Assembly (NCBI RefSeq): GCF_029168945.1
Contig: NC_083601.1
Location: 18,318,160 to 18,382,159 of the forward strand
Length of the DNA: 64,000 bases
Reading direction: 5' to 3'
DNA from: Cannabis sativa
Lineage: Eukaryota; Streptophyta; Magnoliopsida; Rosales; Cannabaceae
Part shown: one piece after another, positions 1-11,487 of the stretch
Layout of the letters: each line of letters begins with the position of its first letter
How positions within the stretch are numbered: the stretch's first letter is position 1
Program-made: the position numbers and the translations under genes
The notes under the pieces: model-generated
The model's database searches: none
What the model saw: the letters and a program-made list of their open reading frames with translations, nothing else
Told to the model about the DNA's origin: nothing

Positions 1-189
1 CCAATTATGAAAAACCTAACTATTATTAAAAAGAAGAAAAAAAAAAAGAGAGAATTGGAAAATAGCTAAAACATATCCATGTAGAATGCCGAAGTGGAAC
101 TCTGTACAAACAGAGAGAATCACTTGATAAAACTCAAACAACCAGATCTGTACTTAATCCTCATTAGCAGCTTCAAAAACGTAAGTGCA

Positions 190-345
190 GTACCTGTTAT
201 GAGTGAAGTAATTGTTTAACCGGCCAATGAATGAAACAGAATTCCTCCTCTCCGATCTCGGATCAGCTAGTGAACGAGGTAAGAAAGCCAAAAAAGGCCG
301 ATATAGAGAGAGAGATGGCGTTACGGAGAGAGAGCCAAAAAGTTA
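190..345 (-). other. possible 5' leader of a minus-strand gene running off the left edge
   Basis: Read on the minus strand, this is a CT-rich tract (GAGAGAGA runs on the plus strand at about 307-343) followed by mixed-composition sequence. It ends at a plausible splice donor (CAG then GTACTG) near position 197. This resembles the 5' untranslated exon of a plant gene whose body would lie left of the window. A candidate downstream acceptor (TTTGTACAG) lies near 100-110, but no credible coding frame follows inside the window. No protein can be assigned. Confidence 0.25.
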
Positions 346-360
346 TGCTATGACTTAGGA

Positions 361-892
361 CGAAAGTCTAATAAATATGACTTCGGTTTTTCTTGCTAAA
401 CCACAATTGGGCTAACTCAAACATTACAAATGGGCTTTTTTTTTTTTTTTTTCTATTTTGGGCTAACAAAAAAGATAAACATTTATAATTTATACTACCA
501 TTAATTTCAAAAATACTATTTTAAAAAAAAAGGGGCAATTTTTACTAATATACCAAATTAACATATTAATCTTACACTTACCGAAAAAAACAAAAATATC
601 ATATATATGTATATCCCTACCGAAATTTAGGAAAAAAATTCCTACTGAACCATAAAAAATTGGATCAACCCGTGCGTATCATACTGCCAAACCGTATAAA
701 ACCATTTGAGAACAAAAAAAAAATCAAAAAGAAACCTTCAAAAATTCAAAACACCATTGAAGCTCTGCAACTTTCGAACTTGCAAAAACAAAACACCATT
801 AAAGCTTGACAAAAGCTTCGATCAACAAATTCACCTAACCCAAATCGAGTCCTAGAATTACCAAAATCAAACAAAATTTCCTTAACATTTGC
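361..892. other. AT-rich intergenic stretch, no gene seen
   Basis: The region is A/T-rich with a long T run at about 431-452 and several A runs. No open frame or recognisable repeat boundary is seen. Confidence 0.6.
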
Positions 893-2459
893 CTAATGAA
901 CCTCCCTACACAAAGCAGTGTGTATAACTTGAGATTGCATGTTGCACTCCTCAAGATCTAGAAAATGTCTAAAACAGGATTCTTGAAACATAGTAAGTTG
1001 CTTAGTAGTCAATCTACCCTTGATTTCTGCAATAACACCCACATCAAACGAGTATATGATTTTTCCACAAAATCTATCCTCTGGTTTCAAGTAAAAATCC
1101 CAAACCTGTAAAAAAATTTAGAAACAAACATAAAACATTTAAAAAGAAACTAACAAGTAAACTATAAACTGAAATAATGAATTTAAAAATAAAAAGTAAT
1201 ACATCAGTAATACAAGAAAACTATCATTTAAAAAGAAGCTAATAAGTAAACCAAAATTACTATGTTAGTTCGAGAGAATTCTTAACCTTATACACATTTA
1301 AAAATATAAAAAACAGCTTTATGGGATCCTAAAAATCATAAGATGAGGAATTTCAATCCTAATAATCTATTCTCTTCATTTTCTCTTGAATTTTAATTCT
1401 AAAAGCATATAAACACAAACATACACATAACCATATAATAAGATGACAACAGTAATTATAGTATTGAACACTGGTTTATATTTCTTCATTTCTTCATGCA
1501 TTAAACTCAGTAGAACAAAATCCTTTTCTCAAGAAAGATATACAAAACAATTAATTGACTAAACTTTCTAGTTTTCTACTGAGAAATGTGACCTTAATCA
1601 AATCAAAAATACTTAATCATAGATAAATCCACTAGCAAATATTCACCATAACATCAATAAAGAGCAACCAACCAGTAAACTAAATAGTATAACAACAAAA
1701 ATTAAAGTAAAAAAAAACTACTAAATCATAAATTAATCACAAACACATTAAAAACAAAAAAACACACTAAAAAATCTAAAAACTAAATATATATATACCA
1801 TTCATTAAGAAACTGTACAGTAAACTATAACATTTGAATAACAAAAAAATATACCTAAAAAATAAACTACTCAGTAAACCAAAAATTTCTTTACGGGCAC
1901 TCTCAGAAACAAATTCCCAAACAGTTGGTGTCCACAAAAAAAAACTAAGCAAAACACAAGTAAATAGAAAGGAAGACTACTAAATCATAAACACATTAAA
2001 AACAAAAAAAAACTAAACATATATACCATACATTAAGAAACTGTACAGTAAACTGTAACATTTGAATAACAAGAAAATATACCAAAAAAATAAACTACTC
2101 AGTAAATTATAGAACTCGGTAAACAAAAAAAACTACTAAAAAATACACTATTAAACAACCTACACTAACAACAAAAAAACCCAAAAAAGTACACTAACAT
2201 ACAAACTATTCACTAAAAAAGTTACATATAGATCTCTAAACAACACACAAACAAAATGTGAACAACTTAGTATACTAAACAACTCTGTATACAAAAAAAC
2301 AACTAACATATAAATGTGCATCCACATTAACAAGAATCAAATAATACACTATTCGGAATATAGAAACAATATACTAACCTTTAATTTTTTTGGCAACACA
2401 ATAGGTGCTTCATCACATTCTGAATCAAAATCATCCTCATCTTCAACAACACTCTTTAG
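893..2459 (-). pseudogene. DUF1985-type gene fragment (MULE-associated / Ulp1-like family), two exons
   Basis: Two minus-strand exons can be joined in phase. Exon a, 2459-2379, has 27 codons, is acidic (VVEDEDDFDSECDE) and has clean AG and GT ends. Exon b, 1105-893, begins VWDFYLKPED and contains CFRHFLDLEE and IHTALCREV before a TAG at 893-895. The FGHFLD-like and LLLREV-like words are typical of the DUF1985 domain, found in plants in Ulp1-like genes carried by Mutator-like elements (family knowledge). Only the first third of a DUF1985 domain is present and no Ulp1 protease follows, so it is a truncated relic. The acidic exon resembles part of the MULE-borne fragment at 16586-17120. A probable 5' leader lies at 13398-13560, separated by LTR element A. 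Confidence 0.5.
1106..2378 (-). other. intron of the DUF1985-type fragment, no gene seen
   Basis: This is A-rich sequence with locally repeated phrases (for example AAACTGTACAGTAAACT near 1811 and 2038). The duplicated phrase suggests an internal duplication of about 230 bp. No coding potential was found. Confidence 0.4.
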
Positions 2460-3275
2460 CTATTGTTAAAATGATCATCTTAGTATCTCACAATAATATA
2501 ATTTTTAAATTCAAATAATTATTGGTGTAGTTGGAAAAGACTTTTCAAATTATAAGATAGACAATAAATAACAAAAATAATTGCTTTCAGAAAAAAAACA
2601 AAAATAATAAAATTAATCCAAACATTTTTTTTAAAAAAAAAATAGCAAGACCAAAAAATTTTAAAAAGAATATTGTTATTAAAATAATAATAAAAAATGT
2701 TGTAGCTTGAAAATATACAAGATAAAAAAAAAATATATGAATAGATATATTGTTAGAAAATAAAAAACTAACCGGTATATATAATTAGAAGACAGAGAAA
2801 AAAAAAGCAAAACAATATAATTAAAATCTAAAGCAAAATGGAATAATATGCAGATTGTCTTTCAAAAAAAAAAAAAACAAGAATAATATGCAGATTGCAT
2901 ATGTATGCACGTGTCCAATATAAATTAAAAAACTAACACTCTATTATATATTTAAATAATTAACGATAATTATGATATTTATTTTAAAATTTCGTCTTTG
3001 TACGTAATTTTCTCAAAACAAATGTATTTACAATTACGGTAGAGAGAACGAGAAAGTGAGAACTTTGGGTGTATTGAGCTTTTTTCTCAAACTCGAAAAA
3101 CAAACTTTAAAGTACAAAATCAATTTTTTTGAAAATTGTTTTTCGAGTTACTATTGTGTTGAGAAAAAATCAATTAGATATGAACATATTGAATCAACTT
3201 AAAACAAATCACGAAAGAGAAATCATTACCAACTACTACAGATTGATTGAAAAGGAAAAATAAAGACGAAAGCCA
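2460..3275. other. AT-rich non-coding sequence left of element A
   Basis: If the DUF1985-type gene model is right, this is the remnant of its first intron. It contains A runs and a GAGAGAACGAGAAAGTGAG purine tract near 3043. No open frame was recognised. Confidence 0.4.
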
Positions 3276-3280
3276 CTACG
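3276..3280. repeat. target-site duplication of LTR element A (left copy)
   Basis: CTACG directly abuts the 5' LTR start and is repeated at 13390-13394 directly after the 3' LTR end. Confidence 0.9.
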
Positions 3281-5181
3281 TGTTGGATTTTATGCCCTAA
3301 ATAAAACTTTTTACAATCTGATTAGTTATCAATATAATAAATTTGAAGTGATTGACGTTTGCATGAATTTTACATGCTAATGGTTTAATATATTTATTAC
3401 ATTCATACACACAAAATCAGTTAAATCCAGATCATATGTTTATTCACAATTACAGTATCGTCAACACAGTGGAATGTGATTGTGATCATATGAATCAAAA
3501 GTTTTGGTCCCTGTTTCATCAGTTTAATTGGATTTACACTAATGTGATAATCAACGATGATGTATACTTACACTTGGAGTAAGTGTTATGTTCTTTCCAA
3601 GACATTAGTAAAGTATACTAGTTTCGAATGTATGGAGTATACATTGGACTGGACCGATATTGCAACTAAGTTAAGATATTACAAACTTACCGTTATACAT
3701 ATCTTTCCAAGTCAATATCAGTAGTTGATCTTAAGATTAAAAGAATCTAAATCCTGATATGCTTGGGCTCAACTCAGGAGTGCTATTCATGTTCTTTGAT
3801 TTATTAGTAAAGCCTACTTTTGGGTCAGGGTGATACGTATATTTTGGGAACATGATAGTATGATTGAGTGGGAGTGCTGAACATAAATACGGAATCTATA
3901 GCTTCTACTGGTGTATAGAAGTCAAGTGATGATTCCCTTCGAGCTTAGCAAATAGAAGTAAATGGATGAGCTCTTGTTTAACTGACTAATTATTAGATCA
4001 CTAAACACCATTTACAGGTAGCTAAGTGTTTTAAGGGGCAAAATACATTGAGGGGTGAGAACGGTAAAGAAATCCCATCTCGATGTAGATAATCTATATA
4101 GAGGATCTTTAAATCACAATAAGATTATAACAATGGTTAAATGAGATAGTATATTGATATCGTGGAACATACAATATGCTCTATATAAGTCTGAGAGTGC
4201 AATTCTAAGTTCTAAGAGTGGATTCAACGAAGAATTAATAAGTAGGAATTTACTTGGTAAATTTGGTTCACTTATTGGAAGCTCAGCATATAGATCCATG
4301 GTCCCCATTCTAGTTGAGAACATTCTGCTTGTAAGACTCATTAATTGATTCGTGATTGATCAATTATAATTCTAAAGTTAGACTATGTCTGATTTTATGA
4401 ATTTTCACTAAGTTAGGTGAAATTGTAAAGAAAAGAGTTTCTAGGTTTATTTATTTATTAATGGACTTTATATGTCTAATTAATAATTAAATTAAATGAC
4501 AATATTATTTAATAATGTATTTTAGTTATTAAATAATTAGTTTTGGCATTTAAAAGGTTAGAATTGGAAAATTGGCGTTTTTGAGAAAATAGAGATAAAA
4601 TTTGATAAAACTGCAAAATTAAGTGAGGCCCAATAACACACCATGGCCGGCCACTTAAATAGGTTTTTCAAATTAATATTTTCATTATTTTAATGCCAAA
4701 TAAATCCTAACCTAAACCTAGTAGTTGCCTATAAATAGAAAGTGATGGCTCAGTCAAATCACAAGTTTTCAATAACCTTTTCTGACAGAAATTTCTCTCT
4801 TCAGAAAAATTGAGCCTTCTCCACTTTCTATACCTTGGCCGAAACCCTCTCTCCTCTTTTCTCCTTCATTTTTTTCGACCCTAGTGAAAGAGTAAGTGCC
4901 CACACACAGCAAGCAGTAACTCAATCATAGATTGGAAGACTGTGAAGGATCAAACTTGAAGAAGAAGGACATTCGGGCTCACATCTTGATTATACTCTGC
5001 TACAGAAAGGATACAAGGGTTAGAGATCTGAGTGGAAGGAGACATTAATTCCGCTGCATCAATGTAAGGTTTTCTTAAATTTATATGTGTTTAATTTATC
5101 GTTTTAGAAAGTTCATATTTAGGGTGTTTAAACAACATACTTGTGAGTAGATCTAAGATCCTGGTAAAATAATTTCCAACA
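3281..5181 (+). repeat. 5' LTR of element A
   Basis: This 1901-bp terminal repeat begins TGTTGG and ends CCAACA, and matches 11488-13389. A TATA-box candidate, TATAAATAG, lies at 4730-4738, consistent with transcription starting in the last 450 bp of the LTR. Small open frames on both strands near 4114-4348 recur identically in the other LTR. They are explained by LTR conservation, not by a gene. Confidence 0.9.
4730..4738 (+). promoter_or_regulatory. TATA box of element A 5' LTR
   Basis: TATAAATAG is preceded by a CCT context and followed by a CT-rich leader. The same site is found in the 3' LTR (about 12938-12946) and in the solo LTR (47643-47651). Confidence 0.55.
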
Positions 5182-5182
5182 A

Positions 5183-5200
5183 CTGGCCTCAGAGCCATGG
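5183..5200 (+). promoter_or_regulatory. primer binding site of element A
   Basis: TGGCCTCAGAGCC starts two bases after the 5' LTR end. It resembles the initiator-Met tRNA complement (TGGTATCAGAGC) used by most plant Copia elements, with a few changes. Element B has TGGCACCAGAGCC at the same spot. Confidence 0.7.
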
Positions 5201-8200
5201 TAATTGATTTACTTGCATGAAATTTGGACTTTAAAACGATTGTTTGTTTGTTTTTGGATGGTATCATGTTGTATTGAGTGTTATTTGATGATTGATTGAT
5301 GTTTGTAAATTTTCGTGAAAAATAATTGCGATTTTGTTTCTGGAATTATTTTTATTGGATAGTATGGAAAAAATTAAGCAAGTTAGCCTTTTACAGAACT
5401 CAATTTCGATTTTATTTGAATTAGTTATGAATTTTTGAAGATTTGAAAAAATCGGGGGTAAATTTTGTCTTTGAAATTTTCCTGCAATCGCGAAACTGTC
5501 CGTACAGTTCACAATTTTTTCGTTTTTCTTCGTTTTTTCATGCTTTTTCATGGAATTAACTTCCGATTTTTGGTATAGTTTTGTATATATACTATTACTA
5601 TTCCTAATTCAATTCTAATTATAATTTTGAATTAATTTAATATTTTTTAAATTTAATTCAAGATATTAGTGTAATTTGAATTTGAATAGAATTAGTATCT
5701 ATCTTCTTGCTTAAAAATCTATCTTATTTTTAAATTTGATTATATCTTATCTTATTTTTTTTTTTTAAATTTAAGGTCAGATTTTATATATATATTTTTT
5801 TTAAAATTAAATCTTTTTAGACATTTTGACCTTATTTAAATTTAAAATAAGATATTTATAATCATGTAATTTTAAATAGATGTAAGATATTTTGCTAACT
5901 TTTAAAATTTTGTTATTTTATTTATTTAAATTAAATTTAAAAATATGATAAGATATTTCATTTATCTTTTCTAATTTTTTATTTAATTTTTATTTTTAAA
6001 ATAACATTTAACTTTTAAAAAGTAGTTAGCAAATTTTGAAATGATATTTAGGTTGATTGAAACCTAATTTTTCAAAAAGTAGGTTTAATTTTAAATATTT
6101 TTTTTAAATTCGAAATTTAAATTTTTTTTATTTTCGAAATTAAAATATTTTTTATTTTTATTTTTTTTTTCGAAAATTAAAATATTTTTATTTAATTATT
6201 TATTTTTCGAAATTATTTATTTAAAATTAAATAAGTCCTACTTCCAACTATCCAGCTAACCTTGTTGCAGGAGTATGTGGTTTTAGCTTGTGTGTAAGTT
6301 TTCAAAACCTATTATTACTTGATTGCAAATAGCCATGGTTACTTTTTGCCAGATCTAATGATCTGATGGCTCCCTTGGTCAAGTTAATAATTTGTAACAG
6401 GTAAATTTTACAATCTTCTTTCATCTGTGTATGACCTAGCAACATGATAGGATCCATCCAAAGTGTGCCTGTGTGAGCCTATATGTTTATTTTGTTTTAA
6501 TATAGATACATATAGGTTGTTGCTAAATAAAATGTCACACCATGATAGATTTTATTTAGGTCCATTTAGTTATTGGACCTATTCAATTAATTACAGTTAT
6601 TTATTTTAAGGTTAAATTCCTTTCTTTTGGGCCTTGTGTGAGAGTTGGGAGCCATAGAAGTGGGTACGACATACTGAACCCAGCACCCCCTCACATGAAC
6701 TACCCCAATTGTGAAGGCCCATTTGCCTGATTTAAATAACTGTACTAGGTTAATTATATTAGTTTGACCTAATAAAATTGAATTAGCAACATAATTAACT
6801 TTTAAAATATATGAAAATTTATTTTTCATTTTAATATTTTAAAGTTAATTTTAAGAAAAATACTTTTAGTTTTAGATATTATTTCTAGACAAACTATTTG
6901 TATTTTTCTTGTATTTAATTAAATATAGAATTTTAACTAACTAAGATTCTTTCTGGAGCTTATTTAATTAAATATTCCTATTTAAGTTATAAATTAGTTG
7001 TATCAACTGATTTTTCTTATCTAACTTAAATTTGAATATTTGATTTAAATTTTAAATCAAGTTGAGAAATCCTAGGCATTAGTTATTAAAGATTCTTAAG
7101 ATATTTTTTAAGTTAATATCTTTTCGAATATTAACTTAAAATGGAATATTTTAGATATTTTTAGGTTAATATCTTTTCGAATATTAACTTAAAAAGATAT
7201 CTTCAAATTAAGTGGTTACAACTTAATTTTTGATATTTAATTAAATCTAAATTTGAAATTATTTAAGTTTTAGATTTTTTCTATCTAACTTAAATTAGAT
7301 ATTTTTCAAATTTTTGAAAAGATACTTAGTCAAATAAGATATTTTCTAGATAGTAATTTCTAGACTACTTATTATTTCTAATATTTAAATAGGAAAATAT
7401 TATACTTTGTGAAATTAATTATTTAAATAATTAATTTTAGTACAATTTTAATTAAGTATATTTTCCTAGTATTAAATAGAAATTAATAATTAAGCCTTCT
7501 CTACACTTAATTATTATTTCTTGAATTTAATACATTTAATTAACTTGAAGAATCTAAATATCTAAGTTGATTTTCATCATGATACTTAAATATTTATTGA
7601 TTTTTCATGACACTTAATTAAATAGAAAATTATTTTTAGGTTGAAATTTAATTTTTCAACTTAAATTTAAATAATTTTCAAAATATATATTTTTTCTTAA
7701 TTTTATTAATCAATTTCGAAATTTGCATTTTAATTATGCAATATTTTCGAATTTTTTTTTTTATTTTTGAAAAATAGATTGAGTTGTAAATTAATTATTT
7801 ATTTTAATTAATTCTTGGACCAACTACAATCAATGATTTTTTTATTTAATTGATTAATATAAAATAAATGAATTTAAAATATATATATATTATTAGAAAT
7901 TGAATTAACTAGTCAAAAGAAAATCTAGATAGGTGATATTTTTGCTTGAAGTATTTCTTTTCTATTTTTATTATTTTCGAAAATTGTATATTTTATTTAA
8001 TATATACTTTAAATTTTCGAACTCAATAAATATATTCTCAAAGGAAATTTTTAAGTTGCTAATTATTTAATTTAATTCAACTTAAATTAATTCCTTAATA
8101 TTTATATTTAAGATTATTACTAAGATGGAAATAATTAATTTTATTTCAATCACCATCTAAGTATAATTTTATAAATATTATATTAAATTCTTATTTTTGA

Positions 8201-8817
8201 ATTTCAATTCTTAATTTCGAATTTAATGAGAATTTATTTATTAGAATAATAAAGAAAATACATTTTAAAGAATGAACTTTATTATTATTAAGATATTCGA
8301 TCTCCATTGTGGATTTTACACCGCGTTTGTTTTAGTGAGTAATCCTCCCTAATGGAGGAACGTTCATTAGCAATTTCGCACCGTTTAATCTCGCATGATA
8401 AGTAGTTTGTAAGTGTTTTATATGGTATAGATCACCCTAATGGTGGCGACCATATTTGACTTGCAAATTGCGAAACAATGGTAGAAGCTCATAAGATAGA
8501 ATAGCCTTGACTCTCGCCTAAACGGGACAACGCTGGATTCCAATCTTGATCGAATAAAAGGTTGCTAGAATGTTTAACATTTTAGATGAGCTGACAACTC
8601 TATTCAATGGATGGTAGCTTTGACTCTCGCCTAAACGGGACACTGATATCAGTTTGTTGAAAACCTTGGAAATTATTTAGGATTGAATTTTTTAAGTATT
8701 TTCTCATATCATTCCTACTTGCTATGTGCTTATAATTTCTGAATTGATTTTGTGCTAAACCATTATTAATTTCTATTTGTTGATTTCTATTATTTTGTAG
8801 TATCCTGTTTTGTCAAA
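5201..8817 (+). other. long non-coding leader of element A
   Basis: About 3.6 kb between primer site and gag, very A/T-rich, without a coding frame. A 6-bp-stem hairpin (AACTGT/ACAGTT) lies at 5494-5509. The last 500 bp (from about 8285) is far less A/T-rich and closely matches element B. It contains the hairpins at 8343-8359 and 8433-8445 and the duplicated motif at 8508-8529 and 8621-8642. A splice-acceptor-like TTTTGTAG sits 18 bases before the gag ATG, so part of the leader might be an intron. Confidence 0.6.
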
Positions 8818-9677
8818 ATGAATCCCATGTTATCACTGTTGACTGAAAATAAGCTGAATGGATCTAACTTCAATAAATGGAATGAGAACATTAATATTGC
8901 TCTCATAGGAGAAAGTGCCTTGTTTGTTTTAACTGAGCCGTCACCTGAAGTGCCTGGGGACAATGCTTCCAATCTGTGAAAGAAAAGTATGAGCGTTGGC
9001 AGAAAGCAAATGACAAAGCTCTATACTTTATGCTTTCTAGCATGGTTGACACCCTCAAAACTCGGTTTTCTAAAACCGAGAAGGCTGCTGAAGTTATGAC
9101 GAAGTTAAATGAGCTATTCGGTAAGGCATCGCTTCAGTCATGCTTTGACGCGACTAAGAAGTACATTAATGCACCGATGGAACCTCATCAAAACGTGCGT
9201 GACCATGTTCTCCTCATGTCCAGTTATTTCCAAGAAGCCCAGGATCATGGTGCTGAAATGGACAGTGCTACTCAAGTTAGCCTTATCTTGAATAGCCTGA
9301 CTCTAGCATTTCTACCATAGACATCAAATTATGTCATGAATAAGAAGGAAATTGACTTTCATGAATTAGTCAATGACCTTCAAACTTATGAAAATTTGAT
9401 TGGAGGACCCAAGAAGAAAGGGAGTAAACCTCACAATCCTGGGAATGGTAATGGGACGATAAAACCTGAAGCAAATGTTGCCTCTGCTTCAAAGCGCAAA
9501 TCGAAGAGGAAGTGGCACAACACTAAGAAGCGAACAAAAGCCAATAAAAAGGCTGCTCCTTCCGGTGATGCTACACTTAAAGGAAAGTGTTTCTACTGCA
9601 ATGAGAAAGGTCATTGGAAACCCCAGTGTCCTAAACTTCTTGCAAAGAAACAAGGTATTTCAATTTATAAACTTTAA
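8818..9677 (+). pseudogene. gag of element A, frameshifted and with a nonsense codon
   Basis: The start at 8818 opens with MNPMLSLLTENKLNGSNF, a Copia gag N-terminus. The frame is lost near 8960-8980 by a single-base change and continues in another frame from about 8976. There it encodes the gag body (KYERWQ, MLSSMVDTLKTRF, ILNSL). An in-frame TAG at 9318-9320 replaces the Tyr codon present in element B. The C-terminal part has a CCHC zinc knuckle (CFYCNEKGHWKPQC). In the intact sister gag (33008-33880) the protein is about 290 residues. Gag would form the RNA-packaging particle. This copy cannot make it in one piece. Confidence 0.85.
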
Positions 9678-11487
9678 GAGTTTTAGTGAATTATTATCCA
9701 ATTGGATTTATGATTCTGGACTAAACTTTGTTTAATTGTTTTAATCTTCTTATAGGCCAAGCTACTTGAACTCAATTGAGTTGGATCAGAAAGCTGGACC
9801 AAGGGTGAAATCGTCCAGATGAAGATGAAGCTTTTCAATTTTTTTGAATTAATTGTTTTAGTTTAAAGACAATTTGGATTTCAAATTTTAGTTAGGGATA
9901 TTTATCCCTGTTTCTCTCATATTGTTGCAATACATTTTTTTTTATTAATAAAGTTTCTAATTTTCGAAATTCACTATTGCAATTTATGAGATTGAGCTTC
10001 ATTTAATTTTATCTTCATCAATTATTACCACATTATATTTGTATATTTGTATGTGTAAGTGTTTTTATTATTGATACAAATTCTATAATATTTACAACTC
10101 TTCATAGAGTTATATTATATAAACACTAGAAATTATTTCTATGTTTATCAATAATTGTTAATTCTCATACAATTATTAAGAATTTGTTTAATAAAAGGAT
10201 CTTATGATCTGATAGGGGTGGAGAAAAGTTAAGAAAACTATGCAGTTCAACGATCTTTTATATCTAATGAACTCTGGATAGTATTCAACTCCACATAAAC
10301 TCTATCACACTAAGAGAATCATGATCTTTACAACCTTTAGGGGTGGATCATAATCTCTATATATACTTAGGGGAGGAGGTTATCCACAAGTACCCTATAT
10401 GTATATTTTTAGGGGTGAAGTCTATTCCACAATACCCTATGCAACACATGGAAGTAATATAATGAGTCAGCTATTGTCAATATAAATTCTTGATCTTGAT
10501 TGTATGTTCCATTTCGTTTTACTATTGTAAGTAAAAGTTTGATACCTTTGAAAGTTCTTTGTTAAAGTTTCACACTACCTTAATTGAGTGGGAGAATTTT
10601 AAAGTTCTATACCCATCTTCATTAGGTTGATACTTGTGATAGGTACTTAAGAACATTACTGAAAAGCAAATCTAACCATTCACATGGATAGGTATAGCTT
10701 ATCAGAATTATGAGAATAAGATAAAGAACTCTAGTTCAGTCCATTCAAATGACTTGAACTTAGAATTCTTAATCCTCATAAAATTTTATGGTATCTTAAT
10801 TTTGATTACTTTATTTCTGGCATGTATTTTTCACTTCAAATACTAGTCTGCTATGTTGATGACTTAGTCTTGACTTAAAGTCTCAGACTAATACAAAAGT
10901 CACAACTAGGTAACTCTCCAAACAATCAGAGGTTAAAAGTATTATTTAACCAGACATCTGCTATTGAGTGGGAGCTATCTGAGATGTAATCAAATAGGGA
11001 ACATTAGAAGATATTCAAGAAAGATTTATGAAAGTGATCTATATGTCAGATATTAAGGAACTGTGTATCAGTTGTCTTTGTATCACACCATCTAATTTCG
11101 AAATTCTGTAAGATGGTGCTTACTTTGGGGGTGGAGGAATTATTGTATAATAATTCAAGCTCTACCAGAGAAGAACTATAACTTGGTCTATTCGAAAATA
11201 CCAGAAAGTTATATCACTGAAGAAAAGTCTACACTGTATTATCTCAATTACATATTTTAAAATATGAGAGATATGTCTTCTGTTAATTCAGATGTACTTT
11301 TAAAACAGTAAAGATTTCAGTATCCCTTGATGAGTAAAGCATATAGTAAAGGATGTTTCATAAGTGTATTTATGAACTAGTTTCCAGAAGTTTGGGTGGA
11401 TTCAAATATGCTACACTTGATCTGAAGATCAAGACATCAGATTGACCTATTTGCGCAGTTTGTTTTATATTAGTGCAAGTGGGAGTT
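9678..11487 (+). other. 3' non-coding region of element A with repeated purine tracts
   Basis: No pol-like frame is present. Purine-rich words recur: AGGGGTGGA near 10215 and 10337, AGGGGAGGAGG near 10369, GGGGGTGGAGG near 11126, and GAGTGGGAG near 10585 and 10966. The last (AAGTGGGAG, about 11478-11486) abuts the 3' LTR and is the probable polypurine tract. The region aligns with 33881-35663 of element B. Confidence 0.6.

Noticed and set aside
500..560. GGGGCAATTTTTACTAATATACC as a possible TIR matching 14279-14300
   Set aside because: Only a few bases agree and no target-site duplication could be found at the two ends.
4114..4348. Overlapping open frames on both strands, repeated at 12321-12555
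   Set aside because: They lie inside the two LTRs of element A and are identical because the LTRs are. Neither strand encodes a recognisable protein and element B's LTRs do not keep them open.
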